This document shows positions 18,340 through 27,932 of a stretch of DNA of 64,000 nt, piece by piece. The stretch's first letter is position 1. The number at the start of each line of letters is the position of its first letter. Source of the stretch: Streptacidiphilus sp. ASG 303 (GTDB lineage: Bacteria > Actinomycetota > Actinomycetes > Streptomycetales > Streptomycetaceae). A program made the position numbers and the translations under genes. Location of the stretch: NCBI RefSeq assembly GCF_020991365.1, contig NZ_JAJLRA010000022.1, positions 24,678-88,677 of the forward strand, in the 5' to 3' direction. The notes under the pieces were generated by a model. That model was not told where the DNA came from, did no database searches, and worked only from the letters and a program-made list of their open reading frames with translations.

Positions 18340-18364
18340 AGCCGATCCGATGATCGGCTAGTGT
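18340..18364 (+). promoter_or_regulatory. Promoter with inverted repeat upstream of TM2/DUF2752 genes
   Basis: AGCCGAT (18340-18346) and ATCGGCT (18353-18359) form a 7-bp inverted repeat with a 6-base spacer. It runs straight into TAGTGT (18359-18364), a good -10 box, and would sit between -35 and -10, a repressor-like position. Start of transcription near 18371 leaves a leader of about 84 bases. Confidence 0.5.
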
Positions 18365-18454
18365 GCCGGTCGCCGCCACGCGGCACGACCCTTCCCGGAG
18401 CCCGGACCCGCGTCCGGTACTCCGTGCTGCCCACCCCGAGGAGACCAGAACCCC

Positions 18455-18721
18455 GTGTCCCACCCCACCGCCCCCGGCGCCCCCCAGCCCGTCGACGCCA
18501 ACGGCCGCCCGCTCTCCGACAAGTCGAAGATCGTCGCGGGCGTGCTGCAGCTCTTCCTGGGCGGCTTCGGAGTGGGCCGCTTCTACACCGGCCACGTGGG
18601 CATGGGCATCGCCCAGCTGCTCACCTGCGGCGGGCTCGGCGTCTGGGCGCTGATCGACGGTGTCCTCTTCCTCGTCAGCAACGACCGCACCGACGCCCAG
18701 GGCCGCGTGCTGCGCGGCTGA
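18455..18721 (+). CDS. TM2 domain membrane protein
   Basis: 88 residues. After a short proline-rich cytoplasmic N terminus comes the TM2 domain: KSKIVAGVLQLFLGGFGVGRFYTGH (helix 1), a tight turn, and MGIAQLLTCGGLGVWALIDGVLFLVS (helix 2), with the conserved DGV aspartate inside helix 2. TM2 proteins are small membrane proteins of unknown molecular role. GTG 18455 has GAGGAG ten bases upstream. The DUF2752 gene starts 4 bp after the stop, so the two are co-transcribed. Confidence 0.9.
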   Translation: MSHPTAPGAPQPVDANGRPLSDKSKIVAGVLQLFLGGFGVGRFYTGHVGMGIAQLLTCGGLGVWALIDGVLFLVSNDRTDAQGRVLRG

Positions 18722-18725
18722 CCCG

Positions 18726-19163
18726 GTGTCCGGCACCTCCGCGCCCCCTCCCGGCCCGCCGGGCGGGGGGCGCCCCCGAGCGGCCCGGCGGCCCCACCCC
18801 GCCGCCGGGCCGCTCGGCGTGCTCGCCGCCGCCGCGGCCGGTGCGGCGTACCTCTGGAACCGCGACCCCCACCGCCCCGGGCAGCTCCTGCCGCCCTGCC
18901 CCTGGCACCTCGTCACCGGCCTGCTGTGCCCCGGCTGCGGCGGCACCCGGATGGCCTACGACCTGATGCACGGCCACGGTGCCGCCGCCTGGCACGACAA
19001 CGCCGCGCTGCTGGCCGCCCTGCCGGCGGTCGCCCTCCTGTACGGGCGGTGGCTCGGGCACGGCCTGCGCGGGCGCCGGTACCGGCCGCGGCTCGGCCGC
19101 ACCGGCACTCTCGCCGTCCTGGGCGCCGCGGCCGCCTGGACGGTCCTCCGCAACCTGCTGTGA
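18726..19163 (+). CDS. DUF2752 membrane protein
   Basis: 145 residues. The diagnostic DUF2752 motif is CPWHLVTGLLCPGCGGTRM with its cysteines. Three hydrophobic helices are predicted (LGVLAAAAAGAAYLW, the segment ALLAALPAVALLYG, and LAVLGAAAAWTVL). The function is unknown; the CxxxTGxxCPGCG arrangement suggests metal or disulfide chemistry at the membrane face. GTG 18726 starts 4 bp after the TM2 stop. Confidence 0.85.
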   Translation: MSGTSAPPPGPPGGGRPRAARRPHPAAGPLGVLAAAAAGAAYLWNRDPHRPGQLLPPCPWHLVTGLLCPGCGGTRMAYDLMHGHGAAAWHDNAALLAALPAVALLYGRWLGHGLRGRRYRPRLGRTGTLAVLGAAAAWTVLRNLL

Positions 19164-19519
19164 CCCCGGTCCCCGGCGGACCGGGCCCCCGGGGACCCGC
19201 CTCCCGCGGACCGTGCCGCCGCCCGCCGCCTGTCCGGACTCCGGACCCCGGGCCGTCCCAGGACACGGAAAGGTCTCGGTGACCGGACGTTTCGACCGGG
19301 ATGTCCGTGATGGAACCGCTGCGGTGTCACGATCATGACCGAATTTTGGACAACCACTTCCGCTGAGTGCTTCCGGCTCACTACCTTTCGTGCACGCTTC
19401 CACGGGGGAAGCGCCGCGGGGCCGACGACGCCGACGACGCCGTCGCCTGCCCCTGCGCGTCCGAACGGAGCCTGTCCCTCCGTCGGGACCGGTGACCGCC
19501 GCGGAAAGGAACGAGCGTC
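19164..19519 (+). other. Intergenic region with terminator-like hairpin and IclR promoter zone
   Basis: 356 bp without a gene. GGTCCCCGG (19168-19176) pairs with CCGGGGACC (19189-19197) over a 12-base loop, a plausible terminator for the TM2/DUF2752 transcript. Between 19320 and 19400 the sequence is locally AT-richer (CCGAATTTTGGACAACC) and probably holds the IclR promoter, with TTGGAC as a possible -35. No definite -10. Confidence 0.45.
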
Positions 19520-20170
19520 GTGACCGCCGAGACCTCCCAGACCCTCGACAGGGGCGTCAGAGTCCTCAAGCTCCTCGCCGACTCCGAGCGCGGCCTGACC
19601 GTGACCGAGCTGGCCGGCCGACTCAGCGTCAACCGCACCGTGGTCTACCGGCTCCTCGCCACCCTGGAGCAGCACGGCCTCGTCCGCCGCGACATCGGCG
19701 GCCGCGCCCGTGTCGGCCTCGGCGTGCTGCGGCTCGCCCACCGCGTACACCCCCTGCTGCGCGAGGCCGCACTGCCCGCCCTGCGCAGCCTCGCCGAGGA
19801 CCTCGGCGCCACCGCCCACCTCACCCTCGTCGACGGCAGCGAGGCGCTCGCCGTCGCCGTCGTCGAGCCCAGCTGGACCGACTTCCACGTCGCGTACCGC
19901 ACCGGCCTGCGCCACGCCCTCGACGACAGCGCCGCCGGCCGCGCCATCCTCGCCGCCCGCGCCACCGGCAACGGGCACCGGCCCGACCCGGGGTTCGTCA
20001 TCACCCGGGCCGAGGAGCAGTCCGGCGCCTGCGGTGCGGCCGCCGCCCTGGTGGGGCTCAGCGGCATCGAGGGCAGCGTCGGCGTGGTCATGCTGAGCGG
20101 GCTCGTCCCCGAGCGCGTCGGCCCGCGCGTCGTCGAGGCCGCCACCGAGGTCGCGGACGCCCTGCGCTGA
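19520..20170 (+). CDS. IclR family transcriptional regulator
   Basis: 216 residues, somewhat shorter than the usual 240-260. The N-terminal winged helix-turn-helix (about 8-70) reads LDRGVRVLKLLADSERGLTVTELAGRLSVNRTVVYRLLATLEQHGLVRRD, typical IclR. The C-terminal effector domain keeps LAEDLGATAHLTLVDG and HALDDSAAGRAILAA, while the last part is shortened compared with SxGYAxDxEExxxG versions. The ligand and target are unknown. GTG 19520 has GGAAAGGA ten bases upstream. No obvious catabolic partner is adjacent. Confidence 0.9.
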   Translation: MTAETSQTLDRGVRVLKLLADSERGLTVTELAGRLSVNRTVVYRLLATLEQHGLVRRDIGGRARVGLGVLRLAHRVHPLLREAALPALRSLAEDLGATAHLTLVDGSEALAVAVVEPSWTDFHVAYRTGLRHALDDSAAGRAILAARATGNGHRPDPGFVITRAEEQSGACGAAAALVGLSGIEGSVGVVMLSGLVPERVGPRVVEAATEVADALR

Positions 20171-20286
20171 GGCCCCGGGCCGCCCCCGGGCCGTCCCCCA
20201 CCGCCGCGGGCCGCACCGGGCCCCGGACCGGCGCCGGCCCCCGCGGGGCCGCCCGCACCGGGCCCCCGGCCCGCAGGGTGCCGGCC

Positions 20287-20332
20287 CGCCCGGGGTGCGC
20301 CCGGCCGTCCGCCCGGGGTGCGCCCGGCCGCC
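20287..20332. repeat. 23-bp direct repeat, two copies
   Basis: The unit beginning CGCCCGGGGTGCGCCCGGCC occurs twice in tandem within the 250-bp spacer between iclR and the S16 protease gene. The rest of that spacer is GC-rich with no recognised feature. Confidence 0.6.
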
Positions 20333-20420
20333 TGCCCGGCCGTCCGGCCGGCCGCCGGGCCCCGCCGTGACCGGCGGGCCGGGCGGTCCGCGTGCACACT
20401 CCCGCGCCGGCTGTGTTTTG

Positions 20421-21224
20421 ATGCCGGACGTGCCTGCCGCCCTGCCCTCCCCCCGCGTCCGTGCCCTCGCCCTCTGCGCCCTGCTGCTCGCCGCGCTGTA
20501 CGCCGTCGCGGCGCTCGCCCCGCTGCCGTACACGATCATGCAGCCCGGCATCACCGCCGACACCCTCGGCCGGTACCGGGGCAAGCAGGTGATCACCATC
20601 ACCGGCGCCCCCGTGCGCAGCACCAGCGGGCAGCTCCGCATGACCACGATCGCCGCCACCGCGCCGGGCGAGGAGATCAGTCTCACCGACGCCCTCGCCG
20701 CGTGGCCCGACCCGGCCCGCGCCGTGGTGCCCAGCGAGGCCGTCTACCCCTCCGGCCGCTCCACCGAGGAGGTGGAGAAGCAGAACACCGCCGACATGCG
20801 GCAGTCCCAGGACGCGGCCACCGCCGTGGCCCTGCGCCACCTGCACCTGGCACCCGGCCGGGTGAAGGTCTCCCTCGACCTCGCCGACGTCGGCGGCCCC
20901 AGCGCCGGCCTGCTCTTCACCCTCGGCATCATCGACAGGCTCGACGGCGACGGCCACGGCGGCGACCTCACCGGCGGCCGGGTGGTCGCGGGCACCGGCA
21001 CCATCGACGAGGCCGGCCGGGTCGGACCCGTCGGCGGGGTGGCGCTGAAGACCCGGGCCGCCGCCCGCGACGGCGCCACCGTCTTCCTCGTCCCGCGCGC
21101 CGAGTGCTCCGACGCCAAGGTGGACACCCCGAAGGGGCTGCGGCTGGTCCCGGTCGACACCCTGGACGGCGCCCTGAAGGCCCTCGCGGCGCTGCGGAAC
21201 GGCGGCCCCGTCCCTTCCTGCTGA
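20421..21224 (+). CDS. Membrane-anchored Lon-like (S16) protease, YlbL type without PDZ
   Basis: 267 residues. One N-terminal membrane helix (11-33) is followed by an extracellular domain matching YlbL-type proteins: PLPYTIMQPGITADTLGRY, GKQVITITGAP, VVPSEAVYPSGRSTEEVEKQN and SQDAATAVALRHL. The S16 proteolytic domain follows with the Ser/Lys dyad: Ser161 in DVGGPSAGLLFTLGI and Lys210 in VGPVGGVALKTRAAA. YlbL relatives carry a PDZ domain between these parts; here ALRHLHLAPGRVKV leads directly into the protease, so the PDZ domain is missing. No ATPase domain. ATG 20421 has no clear ribosome binding site. Confidence 0.82.
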   Translation: MPDVPAALPSPRVRALALCALLLAALYAVAALAPLPYTIMQPGITADTLGRYRGKQVITITGAPVRSTSGQLRMTTIAATAPGEEISLTDALAAWPDPARAVVPSEAVYPSGRSTEEVEKQNTADMRQSQDAATAVALRHLHLAPGRVKVSLDLADVGGPSAGLLFTLGIIDRLDGDGHGGDLTGGRVVAGTGTIDEAGRVGPVGGVALKTRAAARDGATVFLVPRAECSDAKVDTPKGLRLVPVDTLDGALKALAALRNGGPVPSC

Positions 21225-21263
21225 CCCTCCGGCGCCTTCCTCCGGCCCCCGGCCCTCCCGCCC

Positions 21264-21743
21264 TCAGCCGGTGCCGGACGCCTGCGCCACCAGCGGCAGC
21301 ACCCGGTACGGCACCGGGTTCTCCAGGGCGATCGCCGTGGAGGCGCGCATGATGCCGTCGAACCCCACGACCCGGTCGATCACCCGCTGGAGGTCGGCGT
21401 TCGAGCGGGCCACGATCCGGCAGAGCATGTCCCCCTGCCCGGTGATGGTGTGCAGCTCCAGCACCTCCGGCACCGACGCCAGGTGGGCCCGGATCGCCCG
21501 GCCCTGCCCCTGGGCGATCTCCAGCGTCGCGAACGCCGTCACCGGGTAGCCCAGCGCCGCCGGCTCCAGCTCCGGGCCGAAACCGCGGATCACCCCCCGG
21601 GCCCGCAGCCGGTCCAGCCGCGCCTGCACGGTGCCGCGGGCCACGCCGAGCCGCCGGGAGCACTCCAGCACCCCGATCCGGGGCTCCTCGGCGAGCAGGG
21701 TGATGAGGCGGCCGTCGAGGCCGTCCAGGGGGGTGTCGTCCAC
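21264..21743 (-). CDS. Lrp/AsnC family regulator, likely controls hppD
   Basis: 159 residues. The N-terminal helix-turn-helix is LDGRLITLLAEEPRIGVLECSRRLGVARGTVQARLDRLRARGVI, and the C-terminal RAM (ligand/oligomerisation) domain carries GYPVTAFATLEI, VPEVLELHTITGQGDMLCRI and ALENPVPYRVLPLV. Starts at GTG 21743 with GGGAG upstream. It is divergent from the 4-hydroxyphenylpyruvate dioxygenase gene, and palindromic elements lie between, so it very probably senses an aromatic amino acid or catabolite and regulates tyrosine degradation and itself. The ligand is inferred, not visible. Confidence 0.9.
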   Translation of the reverse strand: MDDTPLDGLDGRLITLLAEEPRIGVLECSRRLGVARGTVQARLDRLRARGVIRGFGPELEPAALGYPVTAFATLEIAQGQGRAIRAHLASVPEVLELHTITGQGDMLCRIVARSNADLQRVIDRVVGFDGIMRASTAIALENPVPYRVLPLVAQASGTG

Positions 21744-21756
21744 GGCGTCTCCCGTC

Positions 21757-23068
<1,312 letters not shown>

Positions 23069-23069
<1 letters not shown>

Positions 23070-23234
23070 CCGGCTGCTCGCGCGCGAGCGACCGGAGTCG
23101 GCGCGGCGACCTCTGGCCGGCTGCTCGCGCGCGAGCGACCGGAGTCGGCGCGGCGACCTCTGGCCGGCTGCTCGCGCGCGAGCGACCGGAGTCGGCGCGG
23201 CGACCTCTGGCCGGCCGTTCGGGCGTGAGCGGCC
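23069..23234. repeat. 47-bp tandem repeat (minisatellite) directly after hppD
   Basis: Three full 47-bp units start at 23069, 23116 and 23163, with a diverged fourth from 23210. Each contains the perfect 14-bp palindrome GCTCGCGCGCGAGC (first copy 23076-23089). The unit end GGCGCGGCGACCTCT nearly matches the last coding bases of hppD (GGCGCGGCAACCTCT), so the array seems to have grown from the gene's 3' end. Confidence 0.9.
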
Positions 23235-23235
23235 T

Positions 23236-23273
23236 GCGGCGGGGCCCGGCGGAACACCGCCGGGCCCCGCCGC
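23236..23273. terminator. Strong hairpin terminator after hppD and repeat array
   Basis: Perfect 17-bp stem with AACA loop; the left arm is GCGGCGGGGCCCGGCGG. No T tract. Confidence 0.8.
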
Positions 23274-23361
23274 CCACCCGGGGGGCTTGTCCGGACCCGC
23301 CGTGCACGGAAGAGTGGATCTCCGGGACACCCACGCACCGCGCCCGGGAGGCGACGCACCC

Positions 23362-24726
23362 ATGAGCGACCTGGTCGAACTGCTCCTCGAGGGCCTTCCG
23401 CCCGACGCCGTCGCCACCGACCCCGACGTCACCGCCGCCTACCGCCGCGACATGGCGGGCTTCTGCGACGCCGGCGCACCCGCCGTCGTCGTCCACCCCG
23501 CCACCGTCGAGCAGGTGCAGCACGTGATGCGCACCGCGACCCGGCTGCGGGTGCCCGTCGTCCCGCAGGGCGCCCGCACCGGCCTGTCCGGCGCGGCCAA
23601 CGCCGTCGACGGCTGCATCGTCCTCTCCCTCACGAAGATGGACCGCATCCTCGACATCGACCCCGTCGACCGCACGGCCACCGTCGAGCCGGGCGTCGTC
23701 AACGCCGTCCTCTCCCGCGCCGTCGCCGCGCACGGCCTCGCCTACCCGCCGGACCCCTCCAGCTGGGAGTCGTGCACGATCGGCGGCAACATCGGCACCG
23801 GCTCCGGCGGCCTGTGCTGCGTGAAGTACGGCGTCACCGCCGAGTACGTCCTCGGCCTGGACGTCGTCCTCGCCGACGGGCGCCTGCTGCGCACCGGCCG
23901 CCGCACCGCCAAGGGCGTCGCAGGCTACGACCTGACCCGCCTCTTCGTCGGCGCCGAGGGCACCCTCGGGATCGTCGTCCGGGCGGTCCTCGCGCTGCGG
24001 CCCGCCCCGGCGCCGCAGCTCGTCCTGGCCGCCGAGTTCCCCTCCACCGCGTCCGCCTGCGACGCGGTCTGCGCGGTGATGGCCTCCGGGCACACCCCGT
24101 CGCTGATGGAGCTGATGGACCGCACGACCGTACGGGCCGTCAACGCCATGACCCGGATGGGCCTGCCGGAGACCACCGAGGCGCTGCTGCTGGTCGCGTT
24201 CGACACCCCGGACCCGGCCGCCGACCTCGACGCGGTCGGGGAGCTGTGCCGGGCGGCGGGCGCCACCGAGGTCGTGCCGGCCGCCGACGCCGCCGAGTCG
24301 GACCTGCTGCTGGAGGCCCGCCGCCAGGCGCTGCCCGCCATGGAGAGGCTCGGCACCACCATGATCGACGACGTGGCCGTGCCCCGCTCCCGGCTCGCGG
24401 AGATGATCGACGGCGTCGCCGCGATCGCCGACCGCCACGGCCTGACCATCGGCGTCTGCGCCCACGCAGGGGACGGCAACACCCACCCCGTGGTCGTCTT
24501 CGACGCCGCCGACCCGGCCGAGGCCGCCCGCGCCCGGGAGTCCTTCGACGCCATCATGGCCCTCGGCCTGGAGCTGGGCGGCACCATCACCGGGGAGCAC
24601 GGCGTCGGCCTGCTGAAGAAGGAGTGGCTGGCCCGCGAGCTGGGCCCGGTCGGCCTGGAGCTCCAGCGCGGCATCCGCTCCGTCTTCGACCCGCTCGGCC
24701 TGCTCAACCCCGGCAAGGTCGTCTGA
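23362..24726 (+). CDS. FAD-linked oxidase, GlcD/D-lactate dehydrogenase type
   Basis: 454 residues, the normal size. The N-terminal PCMH FAD domain contains VPVVPQGARTGLSGAANAVDG, DPSSWESCTIGGNIGTGSGG and GYDLTRLFVGAEGTLGIV. The C-terminal FAD-oxidase domain contains GVCAHAGDGNTHPVVVFD and GGTITGEHGVGLLKKEWL, the usual cofactor and metal/substrate motifs. Expected to oxidise a 2-hydroxy acid such as glycolate or D-lactate; the acceptor is unknown because no GlcE/GlcF partners are adjacent. The ATG at 23362 follows GGGAGG. It lies downstream of hppD but is separated by a terminator. Confidence 0.9.
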   Translation: MSDLVELLLEGLPPDAVATDPDVTAAYRRDMAGFCDAGAPAVVVHPATVEQVQHVMRTATRLRVPVVPQGARTGLSGAANAVDGCIVLSLTKMDRILDIDPVDRTATVEPGVVNAVLSRAVAAHGLAYPPDPSSWESCTIGGNIGTGSGGLCCVKYGVTAEYVLGLDVVLADGRLLRTGRRTAKGVAGYDLTRLFVGAEGTLGIVVRAVLALRPAPAPQLVLAAEFPSTASACDAVCAVMASGHTPSLMELMDRTTVRAVNAMTRMGLPETTEALLLVAFDTPDPAADLDAVGELCRAAGATEVVPAADAAESDLLLEARRQALPAMERLGTTMIDDVAVPRSRLAEMIDGVAAIADRHGLTIGVCAHAGDGNTHPVVVFDAADPAEAARARESFDAIMALGLELGGTITGEHGVGLLKKEWLARELGPVGLELQRGIRSVFDPLGLLNPGKVV

Positions 24727-24810
24727 CGCCCCGCCGGCCGGGCCGGCGAGGCGGGACGGGCCGGCCGGGACACCCGGGGCGTCCGGGACACCCGGGGGAC
24801 CGACGGGCCG

Positions 24811-25371
24811 TCACCCCTCCACGGTCTGCACCGCCGGCGGGTGGCCGTTCCAGGTGACGAAGACCGAGTCGGTGACGCCGTCCCGGGAGAAGTCCACCCG
24901 CAGCCACCCGTCGCCGTGCCACACCTGCATCTCCCACCCCGGCTCGGGCGCCGCCGACACCAGCTCCGCCGAGTCGGGGTGGAACTCCACCGCCACCCGC
25001 CCGCCGTCCACCGACACGCTCCGCACGTCGCCGCCGGGCACCCCCGGGGAGGCGCCCCCCGCGGACGGCGGGGCGCCCGGCCGCCGCGGGCCGGGCACCC
25101 TCCCCGCCCGTCCGAGCGAGGGGGAGGAGCGCGCCTGCGGTGTCCGCGACGGCTGCGGCGCCCGCGCCGTGGCGGGCCCCAGCTCGCCCTCCGGCAGCCG
25201 GGTCGACGACGCGTCAGGACCGTCCGGGGCGCCGGGCGCCGGGACGGCCGGGGTCCGCGGCGGGTCGAACGCGCCGTCCGACAGCACCGCGTGCACACCG
25301 AGCCAGGACAGCGACACCGCCGCGCCGGTGGCCGCCGCCCACGCGCCGGTCTGCAGGATCCCTCTCCGCAC
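24811..25371 (-). CDS. Hypothetical secreted or membrane-anchored protein
   Basis: 186 residues from GTG 25371. A hydrophobic N-terminal segment (TGAWAAATGAAVSLSWLGVH) follows a short basic stretch, as in a signal peptide or anchor. A Pro/Ala/Arg-rich low-complexity linker covers about 45-125, and a compact C-terminal domain follows (VRSVSVDGGRVAVEFHP, GWEMQVWHGDGWLRVDFS, DSVFVTWNGHPPAVQTVEG). No named family is recognised. GTG 25371 is preferred over ATG 25410 because CAGTAT lies seven bases upstream of it and a perfect palindrome would otherwise fall in the coding region. Divergent from a two-component system, so possibly a target or sensed partner. Confidence 0.7.
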   Translation of the reverse strand: MRRGILQTGAWAAATGAAVSLSWLGVHAVLSDGAFDPPRTPAVPAPGAPDGPDASSTRLPEGELGPATARAPQPSRTPQARSSPSLGRAGRVPGPRRPGAPPSAGGASPGVPGGDVRSVSVDGGRVAVEFHPDSAELVSAAPEPGWEMQVWHGDGWLRVDFSRDGVTDSVFVTWNGHPPAVQTVEG

Positions 25372-25378
25372 CGTCGCA

Positions 25379-25405
25379 ATACTGCCGTATCGCGAGCCTC
25401 GCGAT
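25379..25405 (-). promoter_or_regulatory. Leaderless promoter and 17-bp palindrome upstream of the secreted-protein gene
   Basis: ATCGCGAG-C-CTCGCGAT (25389-25405) is a perfect 8-bp inverted repeat with one central base. It lies directly upstream of a minus-strand CAGTAT (25384-25379), which sits seven bases from the GTG at 25371. The adjacent response regulator is the natural candidate to bind it. Confidence 0.5.
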
Positions 25406-25433
25406 GTCATGCACGCGAATCACCCGTATGGCG

Positions 25434-25439
25434 TACGGT
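25434..25439 (+). promoter_or_regulatory. -10 box TACGGT, leaderless response regulator
   Basis: TACGGT ends seven bases before the ATG at 25447. There is no Shine-Dalgarno sequence. Confidence 0.5.
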
Positions 25440-25446
25440 GCGGGCC

Positions 25447-26183
<737 letters not shown>

Positions 26184-26187
<4 letters not shown>

Positions 26188-27623
26188 GATGGGCCCTGGT
26201 GAAGGCCGCCATCGCCGGCACCACCATGGTGGCGCTCGCCTTCCTCATCCCGCTGGGCCTGATGGTCCGTGAGACGGCCCGCGACCGGGCGTTCGCCGCG
26301 GCCGAGCGGCAGGCCGCCGCGCTCGGCCCCGCGCTCGCCATCACCACCGACCGCGAGGCCCTCCAGCGCGCCGTCGCCTCCACCCAGGCCGGGGCCGACC
26401 GCCGCGTCGCCGTCCACATCCCCCCGCCCAGCGGCACGGTCGCCCCGCAGGCGCTCTCCACCGTCGGCACCGCCCGCGCGGCCGAGGGCGACCTGGCCAC
26501 CGCGATCCGCCGCGGCCGCTCCTTCACCGTCCGGGTGCCCGGCGGGTTCACCCTCCTCCAGCCCATCGCGGTCGACATCAACCGCAAGGCCGTCGTGGAG
26601 GTGTTCGTCCCCGAGGACGACCTCACCCGCGGCGTCGCCACCGCCTGGATCGTCCTCAGCCTCGTCGCGCTCGCCCTGGTCGCCATCTCCGTCGCCGTCG
26701 CCGACCGGATGGGCGCCCGCATCGTCTCCTCCGCCCGCCGCCTGGCCGCCGCCGCCCGCTCGCTCGGCTCCGGCAACCTCGCCGTGCGGGTGCCGGTGGA
26801 GGGCCGCCGCGCCGAGGGCACCCCGCAGGAGCTGCGGGAGGCCGCCGTCGCCTTCAACGCCATGGCCGACCGCGTCGTCCACCTCCTCGCCGCCGAGCGG
26901 GAGATGGCCGCCGACCTCTCCCACCGCCTGCGCACCCCCCTCACGGTGCTGCGGCTCAACGCCGCCTCCCTGGGCGAGGGCGACGCCGCCGAGGCCACCC
27001 GGCACGCCGTCGCCCAGCTGGAGCGCGAGGTCGACCAGATCATCCGCGCCGCCCGGCGCACCGTCGACGACCAGCCCGCCGTCTCGGTGGGCTGCGACGC
27101 GGCCGAGGTCATCCGCGAGCGGGTCGGCTTCTGGTCCGCGCTCGCCGAGGACGAGGGCCGCGCCTGGCAGCTCGCCGGGGCCGACGCCCCCGCCGCGGTC
27201 CCCGTGCAGCGCGGCGACTTCGCCGCCGCCGTCGACGCGCTCCTCGGCAACGTCTTCCGGCACACCAAGGAGGGCACCGCCTTCTCCGTCGACGTGCACA
27301 CCGGCGACGAGGCCGTCATCCTCATGGTCTCCGACGCCGGACCCGGCATCGCCGACCCCGAGGCCGCGCTCCGCCGCGGCGAGGGGCAGGGCGGCGAGGG
27401 CTCCACCGGCCTGGGGCTCGACATCGTGCGCAAGATGGCCGAGGCCACCGGCGGCGACATGGCCGTGGGACGGTCCGCCCTGCTCGGCGGCACCGAGATC
27501 CGGCTGCGGCTCCGTACCCGCGCCGAGGCCCGCACCGAGGGCCTCAGCCGCCGCCTGGCCCGCGCCCGCCGCCCCGCCTCCCGCCGCCGCGGCGGCGGCG
27601 CCCGGGCCGCCTCCCGCCGCTGA
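26184..27623 (+). CDS. Sensor histidine kinase
   Basis: 479 residues. Membrane helices are at about 8-28 and 152-172 with an extracytoplasmic sensor of about 120 residues between. A HAMP segment (about 174-235) leads to the HisKA box MAADLSHRLRTPLTVLR with phosphorylated His247. The ATPase domain has the N box LLGNVFRHTKEGT, the G1 box SDAGPGIAD and the G2 box GSTGLGLDIVRKMA. The C terminus is very Arg-rich. GTG 26184 overlaps the regulator stop. The signal is unknown; the divergent secreted protein could be part of the sensing circuit. Confidence 0.95.
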
Positions 27624-27932
27624 CCCGTCCGCACCGGCCCGGCCCGCGCGGACCCGTACCGGACCCGCACCGGGTCCGCCGGCCCGCGCCGGCCCCCGCC
27701 CGCCCGCCGGCCCCCGCCCGCCCGCAGGCCGGGGCCCGCGGGTACCGGCACCCCGTTCCGGTGCCCGCCCGCCCCGTCCGGCGCCGTGTGCGTCCCGCCG
27801 CCCCGGGGCAGGCGCCCCCGGACGTGCCCCGGAACCGGGCCGCGGGGCCTGTCCGTCCTCCCCACGGGCCCCGGGGTGCGCCGGAGCCATCGGGTAGGGT
27901 CGCGGGGTTCGACGTGGGAACGGAGTACGGAC
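27624..27932 (+). other. Intergenic region with hairpin and GT87 promoter
   Basis: 309 bp without a gene. GCGGACCCG (27648-27656) pairs with CGGGTCCGC (27671-27679) across a 14-base loop, a possible terminator of the two-component operon. TAGGGT at 27895-27900 is a good -10 box for the GT87 gene, placing transcription start near 27908. Between them is low-complexity GC-rich sequence. Confidence 0.5.
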
